IMG/VR virus record: IMGVR_UViG_3300034101_000961
Location: 1-55,929 of that record
From: a virus
Length of the DNA: 55,929 nucleotides
Strand: one strand, 5' to 3'
The translations under genes were made by a program, and so were the position numbers. A model generated the notes under the pieces. The model had not been told where the DNA came from. It made no database searches and saw only the letters and a program-made list of their open reading frames with translations. Below, one piece after another: positions 41,373 through 49,494 of the stretch. How positions within the stretch are numbered: the first letter of the stretch is position 1; every line of letters starts with the position of its first letter.

Positions 41373-41923
41373 TGGAGACAACAAAGACAATCACCACTAT
41401 ATTCATTGTACCAATATTTAGTATTGGTAAAGAAAAGCTAACAAATAATGGGTTTGTCAATGGTTTTATAAAAGATAGCAGAAGAGATGTACAATACAAG
41501 GATTCTGTCTATCTTTTATTTAAGCCTGAAGACCTAGATAAGTTTAAGGTGTTTCTAGATAGTGAGTATGAAAAGACTAAGTCTATTATAGATGATTATG
41601 ATTATGAAGAGGGGTATGTTGTTGTAGTTTATCAAATCAGTCCAAGGCTAATGCCTGACATAGAATTGGTAAAACAGGGCAAATATTCCAAAACTTCTAG
41701 CAAATTCCAGCAGATTTTCCCTAAAATTGTCACAATAAAGAAAAATGGCTTTCAAAAAGATGAGCTTTCTCTTCAATATCGAGTGTTCAACAAGACAGAA
41801 GATTTAAAGCAGTTTTGGGAAGATAAGTTTGATGTAGTATTTGATGATGATATGGAAGTTTGGTCTGGTTTTTCAGAAGACTATGAAACTCTTGATCTAG
41901 ATAAAATTAAACAACATGTATAA
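41372..41923 (+). CDS. Hypothetical protein, 183 aa
   Basis: Begins METTKTITTIFIVPIFSIGK. Alpha/beta with acidic C-terminal third (DDDMEVWSGFSEDYETLDLD). TAATG overlap with the nuclease stop and 8-base overlap with the next gene. No family recognised. Confidence 0.65.
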   Translation: METTKTITTIFIVPIFSIGKEKLTNNGFVNGFIKDSRRDVQYKDSVYLLFKPEDLDKFKVFLDSEYEKTKSIIDDYDYEEGYVVVVYQISPRLMPDIELVKQGKYSKTSSKFQQIFPKIVTIKKNGFQKDELSLQYRVFNKTEDLKQFWEDKFDVVFDDDMEVWSGFSEDYETLDLDKIKQHV

Positions 41924-42128
41924 TAAAGAAGTGCTAGAAGAACTAGTAAAGAAGTTTGGTATAGAAAATACCATTCTGTTCTGTAAAATGGAAGCTCTCA
42001 AGAATTCTATTCTATACGAGGATTGTATTAAGAATAATCAAAATACAACAGATTGTGTAGAGTTTGATTTTGAGAGGGACTGGTGGCAGAACAAATATGA
42101 AGAACTAAATAAAACAAAATCGCTATGA
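41916..42128 (+). CDS. Hypothetical protein, 70 aa
   Basis: Begins MYNKEVLEELVKKFGIENTI. Helical, acidic; ends YEELNKTKSL. The pattern FE..W...Y..L in the tail recurs in phage small proteins. Coupled to both neighbours. Confidence 0.6.
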   Translation: MYNKEVLEELVKKFGIENTILFCKMEALKNSILYEDCIKNNQNTTDCVEFDFERDWWQNKYEELNKTKSL

Positions 42129-42505
42129 CAGGATTAGAACTATTAGAAAAGTATGACAAAGCAGCTATTGTTATCAAGCAATTCTACTTAAATGCTATGT
42201 TAGAGTCTCTAAAGGATGAGGAACTTCCAGAGAACTTCAAAGAATACGCTCGTCAAACAACTATTGATAATGATAAGATAGGTAAGCTCATAGATGTACA
42301 GCCTAGAGGATTGTTTGATGTGTTTGATAACAACAAGGTGTATATAGAGATGTTAGTAGATTACAAAAAACTTGATGCAACATTTGCTTATACTGTTATA
42401 GATGATGATACAATGTATTCAAACCCATTTCATTATAATAATAGAAAAGAAGCTGAGAAAAAAGCTGTTGAACAAGCATTTGAAATCTTAAACAATAAGT
42501 TATGA
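42125..42505 (+). CDS. Hypothetical protein, 126 aa
   Basis: Begins MTGLELLEKYDKAAIVIKQF. The N-terminal half is helical and the C-terminal half is alpha/beta (VYIEMLVDYKKLDATFAYTV). ATGA overlaps at both ends. Not recognised. Confidence 0.62.
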   Translation: MTGLELLEKYDKAAIVIKQFYLNAMLESLKDEELPENFKEYARQTTIDNDKIGKLIDVQPRGLFDVFDNNKVYIEMLVDYKKLDATFAYTVIDDDTMYSNPFHYNNRKEAEKKAVEQAFEILNNKL

Positions 42506-42753
42506 CAGATAGTATAGTTGACCAAGTTGTCCGTAAGTATGGAATTAGAAGTGCTGTAGGCATTGATAAGTATGGTACTACACTAGAAACTAACAATAAG
42601 GATAACTTTCTCAAGCACTTACAGGAAGAACTAATGGATGCAACGCTCTATATAGAGAAACTCATGACCCTTGAAAAGGAAATAACTAAATTAGTTAGAG
42701 ACCATTCTAATGATGCAGAACTTGGTTACAAAATAAGAAATTTAGTTAGATAG
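42502..42753 (+). CDS. MazG-like/phage small protein, 83 aa
   Basis: Begins MTDSIVDQVVRKYGIRSAVG; the pattern R...G..KYGTTLETN....L.HLQEELMDATLYIEKL is a common phage family related in look to nucleotide pyrophosphohydrolases. Its place just before ribonucleotide reductase fits a nucleotide-pool role. Low confidence in the enzyme call. Confidence 0.65.
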   Translation: MTDSIVDQVVRKYGIRSAVGIDKYGTTLETNNKDNFLKHLQEELMDATLYIEKLMTLEKEITKLVRDHSNDAELGYKIRNLVR

Positions 42754-42782
42754 AATTTTTGAAATGTCTTGGTTTATAAAAA

Positions 42783-42814
42783 GGGCGGTTGTACATTTGC
42801 AACCCCCTTTTTTT
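42783..42814 (+). terminator. Terminator with promoter-like loop before RNR gene
   Basis: GGGCGGTTG pairs with CAACCCCC (one bulge) around the loop TACATTTG (42792-42799), followed by TTTTTTT. The loop is a perfect -7 TAnnTTTG element and TTG lies about 20 bases upstream, so terminator and promoter overlap here. Confidence 0.85.
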
Positions 42815-42837
42815 AACCAATTAAAACAAAACAAAAC

Positions 42838-44772
42838 ATGGATTTAGGATTAGATGCGTTAAGTAAAATAACGATTTTTAGTAAGTATGCGAAGTATGTC
42901 CCAGAACTAAAAAGAAGAGAAACCTGGGATGAGATAGTGGATAGGTATGAAACAATGATGATCAAGAAATATCCTAAATTAAAAGATGCTATTGTAGAGA
43001 GTGCCAAGTTTATCAGAGATAAGAAGGTGTTACCATCTATGAGGGCTCTACAGTTTGCTGGTCCAGCTATGGAAGTGAATAATGCTAGGGGTTACAACTG
43101 TGCTTATCTGCCAGTGGATAGCTTATATAGCTTCAGTGAGACTATGTTCTTATTATTAGGTGGTTCAGGTGTAGGTTTTTCTGTTCAAAAGCATCATGTA
43201 GCTCAATTACCACCTATTAAGAAACAAGAGTCTTATAAGCATAAGAACTATCTTATTGAGGATAGCATTATGGGATGGGCTGATGCTGTGAAGGTATTAG
43301 TTAAGTTCTATTTTGAAGGTGGTTATAAACCTAAGTTTGACTTTAGAGCTATCCGTGAGAAAGGAGCTAGACTTGTAACAGCTGGTGGTAAAGCACCTGG
43401 TCCAGAACCATTAAAGATTGCATTAGCTCACATTGATGCTATTATGGAACGTAAAGAAGATGGTAGTAAACTATCTCCTCTAGAATGCCATGATATTATG
43501 TGTCATATTGCTAATAGTGTTCTTGCAGGTGGTATTAGAAGAAGTGCTATGATTAGCCTATTCAGCCATGATGATGAGGAAATGATTACATGTAAGTATG
43601 GCAACTGGTGGGAGCTTAATGAACAACGTGGTAGAAGTAATAACTCAGCTGTCCTTAAAAGAGGTGAGGTGAGTGAAGAAGAATTCATGTCTCTATGGAA
43701 AAGAATTGAAGCATCAGGAAGTGGTGAACCAGGTATCTATTGGTCTAACGACTTAGATTGGGGAACTAATCCTTGTTGTGAAATTGGCTTACGTCCATTC
43801 CAATTCTGTAACCTATGTGAGGTGAATGTATCTGATATTAAGGATCAAGACGATCTTAATGAAAGAGTGGCAATTGCTTCATTCTTTGGTACATTACAGG
43901 CAGGATTCTTTGACTTTCATTACTTACGTCCTATCTGGCAAAAGACTACACAGAAAGATGCTCTGTTGGGTATTGGTATGACTGGTATTGGTTCAGGAGA
44001 AATCTTGAAGTATGACCTAGAATTAGTAGCTAACACAGCCAAAACTATGAATAGGGACTTATCAGCTCTTATTGGTACCAATGAAGCAGCTCGTATTACA
44101 TGTATTAAACCTTCTGGTACAACTAGCCTTGTGTTAGGAACAGCTAGTGGTATACATGCTTGGCATGCTCCTCACTATCTAAGAACTATGAGATTTAACA
44201 AGAATGAAGACATTGCTATGTACTTAGAGATTAACCATCCTGAACTATGTGAAGATGATGTGTTACGTCCTAAGGATACAGTGTGTGTAAGAATTCCTGT
44301 TAAAGCCCCTGAAGGATCTATTCTACGTACAGAGACAGCTATTCAAACATTAAATCGTGTTAAGAAGTTCTCTACAGAATGGGTTAAAGCAGGTCATAAC
44401 AATGGAGCTAACACACATAATGTAAGTGCTACTATCTCTATCGATAATAATAGAAAATACATATCAGTTAACATGAGTGATGGTCAAGGTAGTAGATACA
44501 CACAAACTGATGATGGTTTCTTAAATGAATGGCAAGCTGTAGGTAATTGGATGTGGACCAATCAAGATGTATACAATGGTTTGTCAGTGCTGCCTTATTT
44601 TGGAGGTAGTTATTCTCAAGCTCCTTTTGAAGACATCACAGAAGAGGAATATAACAACCGCATTAAATCATTAAAATCTATTGACTTAACAAAGGTGATG
44701 GAGATGGATGACACTGTAGACTTTGGTGCTATCCAAGCTTGCGGAGGTGGTGCTTGTGAAGTAAACATCTAA
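42838..44772 (+). CDS. Ribonucleotide reductase, class II (B12-dependent)
   Basis: 644 residues, length of monomeric adenosylcobalamin-dependent reductases. It begins MDLGLDALSKITIFSKYAKY and has RRETWDEIVDRY near the N-terminus. The active-site region NPCCEIGL (about 303-310) provides Cys and Glu. The C-terminus CGGGACEV carries the redox Cys pair that is re-reduced by thioredoxin. Makes deoxyribonucleotides for phage replication without oxygen dependence. Leader AAAACAAAACAAAACATG gives a strong start. Class assignment from length and motifs; no NrdB gene is present, which fits class II. Confidence 0.9.
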   Translation: MDLGLDALSKITIFSKYAKYVPELKRRETWDEIVDRYETMMIKKYPKLKDAIVESAKFIRDKKVLPSMRALQFAGPAMEVNNARGYNCAYLPVDSLYSFSETMFLLLGGSGVGFSVQKHHVAQLPPIKKQESYKHKNYLIEDSIMGWADAVKVLVKFYFEGGYKPKFDFRAIREKGARLVTAGGKAPGPEPLKIALAHIDAIMERKEDGSKLSPLECHDIMCHIANSVLAGGIRRSAMISLFSHDDEEMITCKYGNWWELNEQRGRSNNSAVLKRGEVSEEEFMSLWKRIEASGSGEPGIYWSNDLDWGTNPCCEIGLRPFQFCNLCEVNVSDIKDQDDLNERVAIASFFGTLQAGFFDFHYLRPIWQKTTQKDALLGIGMTGIGSGEILKYDLELVANTAKTMNRDLSALIGTNEAARITCIKPSGTTSLVLGTASGIHAWHAPHYLRTMRFNKNEDIAMYLEINHPELCEDDVLRPKDTVCVRIPVKAPEGSILRTETAIQTLNRVKKFSTEWVKAGHNNGANTHNVSATISIDNNRKYISVNMSDGQGSRYTQTDDGFLNEWQAVGNWMWTNQDVYNGLSVLPYFGGSYSQAPFEDITEEEYNNRIKSLKSIDLTKVMEMDDTVDFGAIQACGGGACEVNI

Positions 44773-44951
44773 TGGAAAAGAAAGAATTTATAAAAGATAA
44801 ACATTACTACTTGGATGGGGATAGAGTTGTATTTACAGCTCTGTTCCTCACCCAACGTGGTGAATGTTGTGCAAACGGGTGTAAGAACTGCCCATATACC
44901 AAACCAAGAAAAAAAGGTAATACTCTTCTAGAAGAAGAGAAAAAAATATAG
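44772..44951 (+). CDS. DUF5522-like Cys-rich protein, 59 aa
   Basis: Reads MEKKEFIKDKHYYLDGDRVV, then TALFLTQRGECCANGCKNCP. The CC..GC.NCPY pattern after an RG is that of DUF5522, small proteins common in Bacteroidota. Its start overlaps the RNR stop (TAATG). Probably acquired from the host lineage; function unknown. Possible metal binding through five Cys. Confidence 0.75.
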   Translation: MEKKEFIKDKHYYLDGDRVVFTALFLTQRGECCANGCKNCPYTKPRKKGNTLLEEEKKI

Positions 44952-44978
44952 TGTTCTGTGTTCTGTTTTGATTATGAA

Positions 44979-45012
44979 AGCCCTGGTATATCTATACTGG
45001 GGCTATTTTTTT
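44979..45012 (+). terminator. Intrinsic terminator
   Basis: AGCCC...GGGCT encloses a GTATA/TATAC stem, followed by TATTTTTTTATTTTTTATTTT. Ends the RNR unit. Confidence 0.88.
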
Positions 45013-45013
45013 A

Positions 45014-45045
45014 TTTTTTATTTTGTAAAGTTATTCGTAAATTTG
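45014..45045 (+). promoter_or_regulatory. Promoter candidate for recA
   Basis: TAAATTTG (45038-45045) matches the -7 element; T-rich sequence (TTTT at about 45014-45017) sits about 20 bases upstream as a weak -33. Start would lie near 45052, about 14 bases before the recA ATG at 45066. Confidence 0.5.
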
Positions 45046-45065
45046 TATCTATAAAACCAACAATT

Positions 45066-46100
45066 ATGGCAAAAGCAAAGGAAACCTCAGAGGGCAAAAG
45101 TAAATATCAAGAAGCCCTTGAGAAATTAAACAAAGCTTATGGTGTAGGAACAATCCTAACACTAGAAAGCAAAACAGATGGTGCATATGAAATTATCAGT
45201 ACGGGGAGTATTGGTTTTGATTACATCACATTGGGAACTGGAGGATTTGTAAAAGGTAAGATGTATGAACTAATGGGTTGGGAAGGCTCAGGTAAGTCTA
45301 CAATCTGTGGACATGCTGTAGCAGAATGTCAAAAGAAGGGAGGCACTGTATTATATATAGATGGCGAGCATGCTGTTGATAAGCAATACTTCCAAGCTCT
45401 AGGTGTAGATACTACCAAGATGTTAATTGCTCAACCATCATGTGGTGAGGAAGGTTTTAACATTGCTATGGAAATGATTCAAACAGGAGATGTTGATCTT
45501 GTTATTATTGACTCAGATAGCTCATTGATTCCTAAGAAACAATTAGATGGTGATGTAGGTGATAGCACTATCGGTTACAAAGCTAGATTGAATAGCAATG
45601 CATATCCAAAACTAAAAGGTGCCCTATCACAACACAATGTATGTGTTATTGTCGTAAGTCAATATCGTGAGAAGATTGGTGTTATGTTTGGTAACCCTAC
45701 CACAACTCAAGGTGGTCATGCATTGAAGTTCTACACTGATGTAAGAATAGAGGTGAGCAAGAGCTTAGCTAAGGAAGGTGATGTAAACTACGGTAATATT
45801 ACCAAGGTGAAAGCTGTAAAGAACAAGATGAGTTCTCCTTATAAGCTACATGCATTTGATATTGTGTATGGTGAGGGTATTGATAAGGTGGGTGAGATTA
45901 TGGAACTTCTTAATGAGTTTGAACTTGGTAGGAAGTATGGTAAGACATTCACATTCAATGAAACAAAGTATGATCTTGAAGAGTTTAAAGCTATGTTGTT
46001 AGACAACGAAGAGTTTTACAATGAAATCAAGACTAGTATTATTAACAAGATTAACCAAACTGAAATTAAAACTGAAGAAGATGTTACAAGTGAAATTTAA
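45066..46100 (+). CDS. recA: RecA-like recombinase
   Basis: 344 residues from the ATG at 45066 (MAKAKETSEGKSKYQEALEK); an earlier in-frame ATG at 44958 would run through the terminator. Walker A LMGWEGSGKST (about 67-77), Walker B LVIIDSDSS (about 142-150), VVSQYREKIGVMFGNP (about 196-211) and GGHALKFYTDVRIEV (about 217-231), which match the DNA-binding loops and core of bacterial RecA. Shorter C-terminus than bacterial RecA. Pairs with Sak4-like ATPase and SSB in recombination. Confidence 0.95.
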   Translation: MAKAKETSEGKSKYQEALEKLNKAYGVGTILTLESKTDGAYEIISTGSIGFDYITLGTGGFVKGKMYELMGWEGSGKSTICGHAVAECQKKGGTVLYIDGEHAVDKQYFQALGVDTTKMLIAQPSCGEEGFNIAMEMIQTGDVDLVIIDSDSSLIPKKQLDGDVGDSTIGYKARLNSNAYPKLKGALSQHNVCVIVVSQYREKIGVMFGNPTTTQGGHALKFYTDVRIEVSKSLAKEGDVNYGNITKVKAVKNKMSSPYKLHAFDIVYGEGIDKVGEIMELLNEFELGRKYGKTFTFNETKYDLEEFKAMLLDNEEFYNEIKTSIINKINQTEIKTEEDVTSEI

Positions 46101-46512
46101 AAAGATCTCTGACAACACGATTGTTCCTTCTAGAGGAAGTTTAGATGCAGCATGTTATGATGTATATGCACATTCTATTGTGCATAAAGATGACGGTAAG
46201 GTTGTTGTTGGTTTAGGGTTTAAAACAGAAATCCCTGTAGGTTACAAAGCTGTGTTAGTACCTCGTAGTAACTTAACTAAGCACCACTGGGTAATGAATA
46301 ACTCTATAGGTATTATTGACTCTGATTATAGAGGAGAGTGGATGTGTGTATTCACCGCTATCAAAGAAGGTCAAGACTTTCCTTACTCTGTAGGTGATAG
46401 AGTGGCACAGTTCTATCTAGATGAGGTGTATAACATTGCATTTTTAGAAGTGAAAGCCCTATCAGATACAAATAGAGGTGAAGGTGGATTTGGTTCTACA
46501 GGATTAAAATAA
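46081..46512 (+). CDS. dut: dUTPase
   Basis: 143 residues, trimeric dUTPase type. The five motifs are in order: SLDAACYDVYA (motif I), VPRSNLTKHH (II), GIIDSDYRGEWMC (III), GDRVAQFYL (IV) and GEGGFGSTG (V). Starts at 46081, overlapping recA by 20 bases; an earlier in-frame ATG at 46021 is rejected. Removes dUTP so uracil stays out of phage DNA, which makes the altered UDG of the same phage more intriguing. Confidence 0.95.
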   Translation: MLQVKFKKISDNTIVPSRGSLDAACYDVYAHSIVHKDDGKVVVGLGFKTEIPVGYKAVLVPRSNLTKHHWVMNNSIGIIDSDYRGEWMCVFTAIKEGQDFPYSVGDRVAQFYLDEVYNIAFLEVKALSDTNRGEGGFGSTGLK

Positions 46513-46524
46513 CATAAAATTAAA

Positions 46525-46878
46525 ATGATGACTCCAAGAGAATTAGCAGTGATTAAAGGTTACCAACGTGAGTTCCAAAGAACGTTTGGAAAGAGACTTG
46601 AGATAGACTTTGCAGAAATGAAAGATTTAAAGTTTATGGCAGATGAAGGACAGACGCTTGAGCAAGCTCTTTTGGAATGTGTTGAAAGACATGGTGCAGA
46701 TATTAAGGTGGTTAAAGATACCAATGTAAGACTTAATAGAAGCACCACTAGAAAAGAGAGGGCAGCCATTGTTGATTTCTCTAGATTTGTTATAGGTAAT
46801 AACCTTTGTGTTAAAGATGCATCAGAGCTTATTAGAAGAGATAGAAGTAACATTTATCACTATGCAGGATGTAGATAA
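46525..46878 (+). CDS. Helix-turn-helix protein
   Basis: 117 residues beginning MMTPRELAVIKGYQREFQRT. The C-terminal 40 residues look like a DnaA-type or regulator helix-turn-helix (KDASELIRRDRSNIYHYAGC). No ATPase part. Follows dUTPase by 12 bases. Regulator or replication accessory; weak assignment. Confidence 0.6.
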   Translation: MMTPRELAVIKGYQREFQRTFGKRLEIDFAEMKDLKFMADEGQTLEQALLECVERHGADIKVVKDTNVRLNRSTTRKERAAIVDFSRFVIGNNLCVKDASELIRRDRSNIYHYAGCR

Positions 46879-46880
46879 TT

Positions 46881-47282
46881 ATGAAAACACAATGTAAAAC
46901 ATGTGGTAAAAACTGTGATGGAGAATACTGTTTTATACACAAGCCTAGAAAATCTTTATCCTCTGCGAAAGGATTTAAGGTGAAGGTCCCTGACAAACAT
47001 CCTATTACAGAGATTAATCCTATGAAGGATTTGTTTCTAAAGATATGGAAAACTAGACCTAGACTGTCAGAAGTTAGTGGGGACTATTTAATAGGTGGTG
47101 TGTCAACAGCATTCTTTCATCACATTTTACCAAAAGAAAAATACCCTGAAGCTGCGTTAGATGAAGAAAATATCATACTTTTGACATTGAATGAACACAA
47201 TCAGGTGGAGAGTGATATTTATAGGTTTGAGGAAGTGAATAAGAGACGTGAATATTTAAAACAAAAGTATGAGATTAGCTGA
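46881..47282 (+). CDS. HNH/NinG-like recombination endonuclease
   Basis: 133 residues. Starts MKTQCKTCGKNCDGEYCFIH, CxxC....CxxxC zinc-type N-terminus. A conserved FFHHILPKEKYPEAALDEEN (about 73-92), IILLTLNEHNQVESDIYRFE gives an HNH-like ending. The pattern resembles NinG/Rap-type Holliday-junction nucleases. Common in Bacteroidota phages; function inferred. Confidence 0.68.
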   Translation: MKTQCKTCGKNCDGEYCFIHKPRKSLSSAKGFKVKVPDKHPITEINPMKDLFLKIWKTRPRLSEVSGDYLIGGVSTAFFHHILPKEKYPEAALDEENIILLTLNEHNQVESDIYRFEEVNKRREYLKQKYEIS

Positions 47283-47718
47283 GGGAATAATAATAGGTGT
47301 ATCCTTGGTAGCTATGATAGCTACATCTATCTGGGTGACAGATGAGAAAGCTCCAAAGCCTAATTACAAAGTGTATACAATACCTGCTGGAACATTTGAT
47401 TTAGAAGTACAAGTCATTGTTACAGAGGATACAGCATTTGCTGCTAAGTATATAGCTAAGAACTTTGATAGCACTATCAAAGCTCCTGATTTAGATGCTA
47501 GAGCTGTAACATTTGGTACAGCTGATGGTAAACCTCCTATTGTATGGTTCTCAGACATTGAGGACTCTGCTGTTGTACAACATGAATTACTCCATGTAAC
47601 AATAGATATGATGAAATGGGCAGGCATTGAGCTAAATGAGCACACTGAGGAAGTATACACCTATCAGCTACAGTATTTAACAAAACAATTTTATAAACAA
47701 GTAAACCAAAACAAATGA
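47269..47718 (+). CDS. Membrane-anchored metallopeptidase-like protein
   Basis: 149 residues. An N-terminal hydrophobic anchor (GIIIGVSLVAMIATSIWV) precedes a domain with HELLH (about 104-108), a zinc-peptidase HExxH motif, and a downstream ELNEHTEEVYTYQLQYL that could give the third ligand. It ends NQNK, whose codons double as the next gene's A-rich start signal. Possible periplasmic peptidase acting at the wall; catalytic activity unproven. Confidence 0.7.
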   Translation: MRLAEGIIIGVSLVAMIATSIWVTDEKAPKPNYKVYTIPAGTFDLEVQVIVTEDTAFAAKYIAKNFDSTIKAPDLDARAVTFGTADGKPPIVWFSDIEDSAVVQHELLHVTIDMMKWAGIELNEHTEEVYTYQLQYLTKQFYKQVNQNK

Positions 47719-47984
47719 GCAATTTATTCTTTTACACAAGAAAGGACGGTGATAAAGTTTACACCGACAGCTTTAACCTGAACAAGGTGATTAGATCAGT
47801 TCAAATAGAAGATAACAAAGTGTTAGTCTTATTAGATGATGCACATGACCGTTCAGAAGATGTTCCAGATATTGATCCTAAGACTGGTAAACAAAGAGGG
47901 GTTAAAAGGCAACGCAATACATATTCAACAGAGATTAGCTTAGTTGATGAAGATGTAACTAGATTTAACAATTTAAATAATTAA
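47715..47984 (+). CDS. Hypothetical protein, 89 aa
   Basis: Begins MSNLFFYTRKDGDKVYTDSF. Beta-rich start, acidic/basic middle, no motifs. ATGA overlap with the peptidase gene. Conserved look (NLNKVIRSVQIEDNKVLVLL). Confidence 0.62.
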   Translation: MSNLFFYTRKDGDKVYTDSFNLNKVIRSVQIEDNKVLVLLDDAHDRSEDVPDIDPKTGKQRGVKRQRNTYSTEISLVDEDVTRFNNLNN

Positions 47985-47986
47985 TC

Positions 47987-48274
47987 ATGGCAAAGTTATT
48001 AGGAAACAGAGTGTTATTACAATTACCTCCACAAGAAGAGGAAAGTAAGATTGTTGTAGATGAAAACACTAAAGAAGCATTACAAAGAGAATTGCTTAAC
48101 AAGATGTCTAAACTAAAGGTGTTACAAGTTGGTACTATTGTTACAGAGATTAAAGCAGGAGACTGGGTGTTGGTAGATCCAGCAGCTTTAAACAAAGCTA
48201 CATTGGTTCCAATCAATGAAAATGATGAACGTGCAATATTAGTATCACCATTTGACATAATCCAAATTTGGTAA
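47987..48274 (+). CDS. GroES-like co-chaperonin
   Basis: 95 residues. Follows the Cpn10 fold pattern: LLGNRVLLQLPPQEEESKIV (about 4-23), a long mobile-loop replacement (VDENTKEALQRELLNKMSKL), then VLQVGTIVTEIKAGDWVLVD (about 45-64) and SPFDIIQIW at the end. Phage co-chaperonins such as T4 gp31 replace host GroES to fold capsid proteins. Mobile loop lacks a clear GGI motif. Fold likely, function inferred. Confidence 0.72.
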   Translation: MAKLLGNRVLLQLPPQEEESKIVVDENTKEALQRELLNKMSKLKVLQVGTIVTEIKAGDWVLVDPAALNKATLVPINENDERAILVSPFDIIQIW

Positions 48275-48275
48275 T

Positions 48276-49031
48276 ATGGAATATCCATTTATATCATGTA
48301 AATGTATAACTTATGGTAGAGTGTCCACGCTTGAGGAGAGTATTGAATCTTTCCTCAAGCAGGACTACCCTGCAGATAAGTGTGAGCTTATAATAGTGAA
48401 CGACTATCCTTTACAGACTCTTGTATACGATCATCCACAAATTAAGATAGTTAACCTAGATAAAACTTTTGACACCATTGGTGAGAAAGAAAACTTTGCT
48501 ACAGAATTATGCCAGGGAGATATAATATGTCAATGGGATGATGATGATGTAGCTTTACCAAATCACTTACAAAATGTAGCTAAATACATGACTGATAAGG
48601 TGAACATCCTTCACTGGGAAACAGGAGTGTTATGTCACATTACAGGTATTGAACAAGTTGGTTGGATAGGTAACTCTGGTATTGTGTTTAGAAAGTCAGC
48701 TTGGAAAGCTATAGGAGGACATCCTCTTCAAAATGCTGGATATGATATGACATTCATTGAAGCAATCAATGCATATGGAGGAAGACTATTTGCTAAACCT
48801 CCTAAGGAAGAAGCAAGTTGGTTCTATATGTGGGGTGGTAGAGGTTATCACATGAGTGGAGAAGGTACTGACCATCCTGGAAAGCTCAACGCTATACAAA
48901 GACATAGTGCTTACATTGAATCACAAAGAGTTATAGGAAGAATTCCTACAGGAGATGTACATTTAGCTCCCAATTGGAAAAATGATTATTCACAAATGTT
49001 AAAAAATTATATTAATGATACATCTAGATAA
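48276..49031 (+). CDS. Glycosyltransferase, GT2/GT-A
   Basis: 251 residues. The N-terminal part is typical GT2: ISCKCITYGRVSTLEESIES (about 6-25), IIVNDYPLQT (about 39), then CQWDDDDVALP (about 89-99) with the DxD-type metal site, and a helical C-terminus with YMWGGRGYHMSGEG. First of three sugar-related genes at the end of the rightward arm. Transfers a sugar from a nucleotide donor; target unknown, may be virion or host surface. Confidence 0.88.
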   Translation: MEYPFISCKCITYGRVSTLEESIESFLKQDYPADKCELIIVNDYPLQTLVYDHPQIKIVNLDKTFDTIGEKENFATELCQGDIICQWDDDDVALPNHLQNVAKYMTDKVNILHWETGVLCHITGIEQVGWIGNSGIVFRKSAWKAIGGHPLQNAGYDMTFIEAINAYGGRLFAKPPKEEASWFYMWGGRGYHMSGEGTDHPGKLNAIQRHSAYIESQRVIGRIPTGDVHLAPNWKNDYSQMLKNYINDTSR

Positions 49032-49494
49032 AACAGCTATAATTGGTAAAAATGTTATTATAGAAGATGATGTTTATATAGGTCCTTATTGTATTATAGG
49101 AATGCCTCCTGAATGGAAAGGAAGAGAAAATGAAGATAAAGGTGTTTTAATTAAAAAAGGATCAAGACTGACAGGACTTGTTACAGTTGATTCTGGAGCG
49201 GATAAACAAACGATAATAGGTGAGAATTGCTATCTCATGAAACATTCACATGTTGGACATGATGCAACCCTAGAAAATAATGTAACACTATCTTGTGGAG
49301 CAAAGATAGGAGGTCATTCTATTATTGGAGAATACACAAATATTGGACTGAATGCTGTAATTCATCAAAAGATATCTATACCAAGAGGTTGTATGATTGG
49401 AGCCAGTGCGTTTGTTGGAAAGAAATCATTATTAAAACCAAATTATAAATATGCTGGAGTTCCAGTTAAAGAGATAGGGAAAAATGAACGCTAG
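49015..49494 (+). CDS. Left-handed beta-helix acyltransferase (LpxA/hexapeptide type)
   Basis: 159 residues built of hexapeptide repeats: IGKNVIIEDDVYIGPYCIIG, IIGENCYLMKHSHVGHDATL and IGGHSIIGEYTNIGLNAVIH, with two candidate His residues (KHSHVGHD). Hexapeptide enzymes acetylate sugars or lipid A precursors. Sits inside a glycosyltransferase pair with overlaps on both sides, so it likely modifies the same glycan. Confidence 0.85.
   Translation: MIHLDKTAIIGKNVIIEDDVYIGPYCIIGMPPEWKGRENEDKGVLIKKGSRLTGLVTVDSGADKQTIIGENCYLMKHSHVGHDATLENNVTLSCGAKIGGHSIIGEYTNIGLNAVIHQKISIPRGCMIGASAFVGKKSLLKPNYKYAGVPVKEIGKNER

Noticed and set aside
44958-45065. Longer RecA start
   Set aside because: These codons run through a strong terminator and a promoter-like element; the peptide MFCFDYESPG has no RecA similarity.
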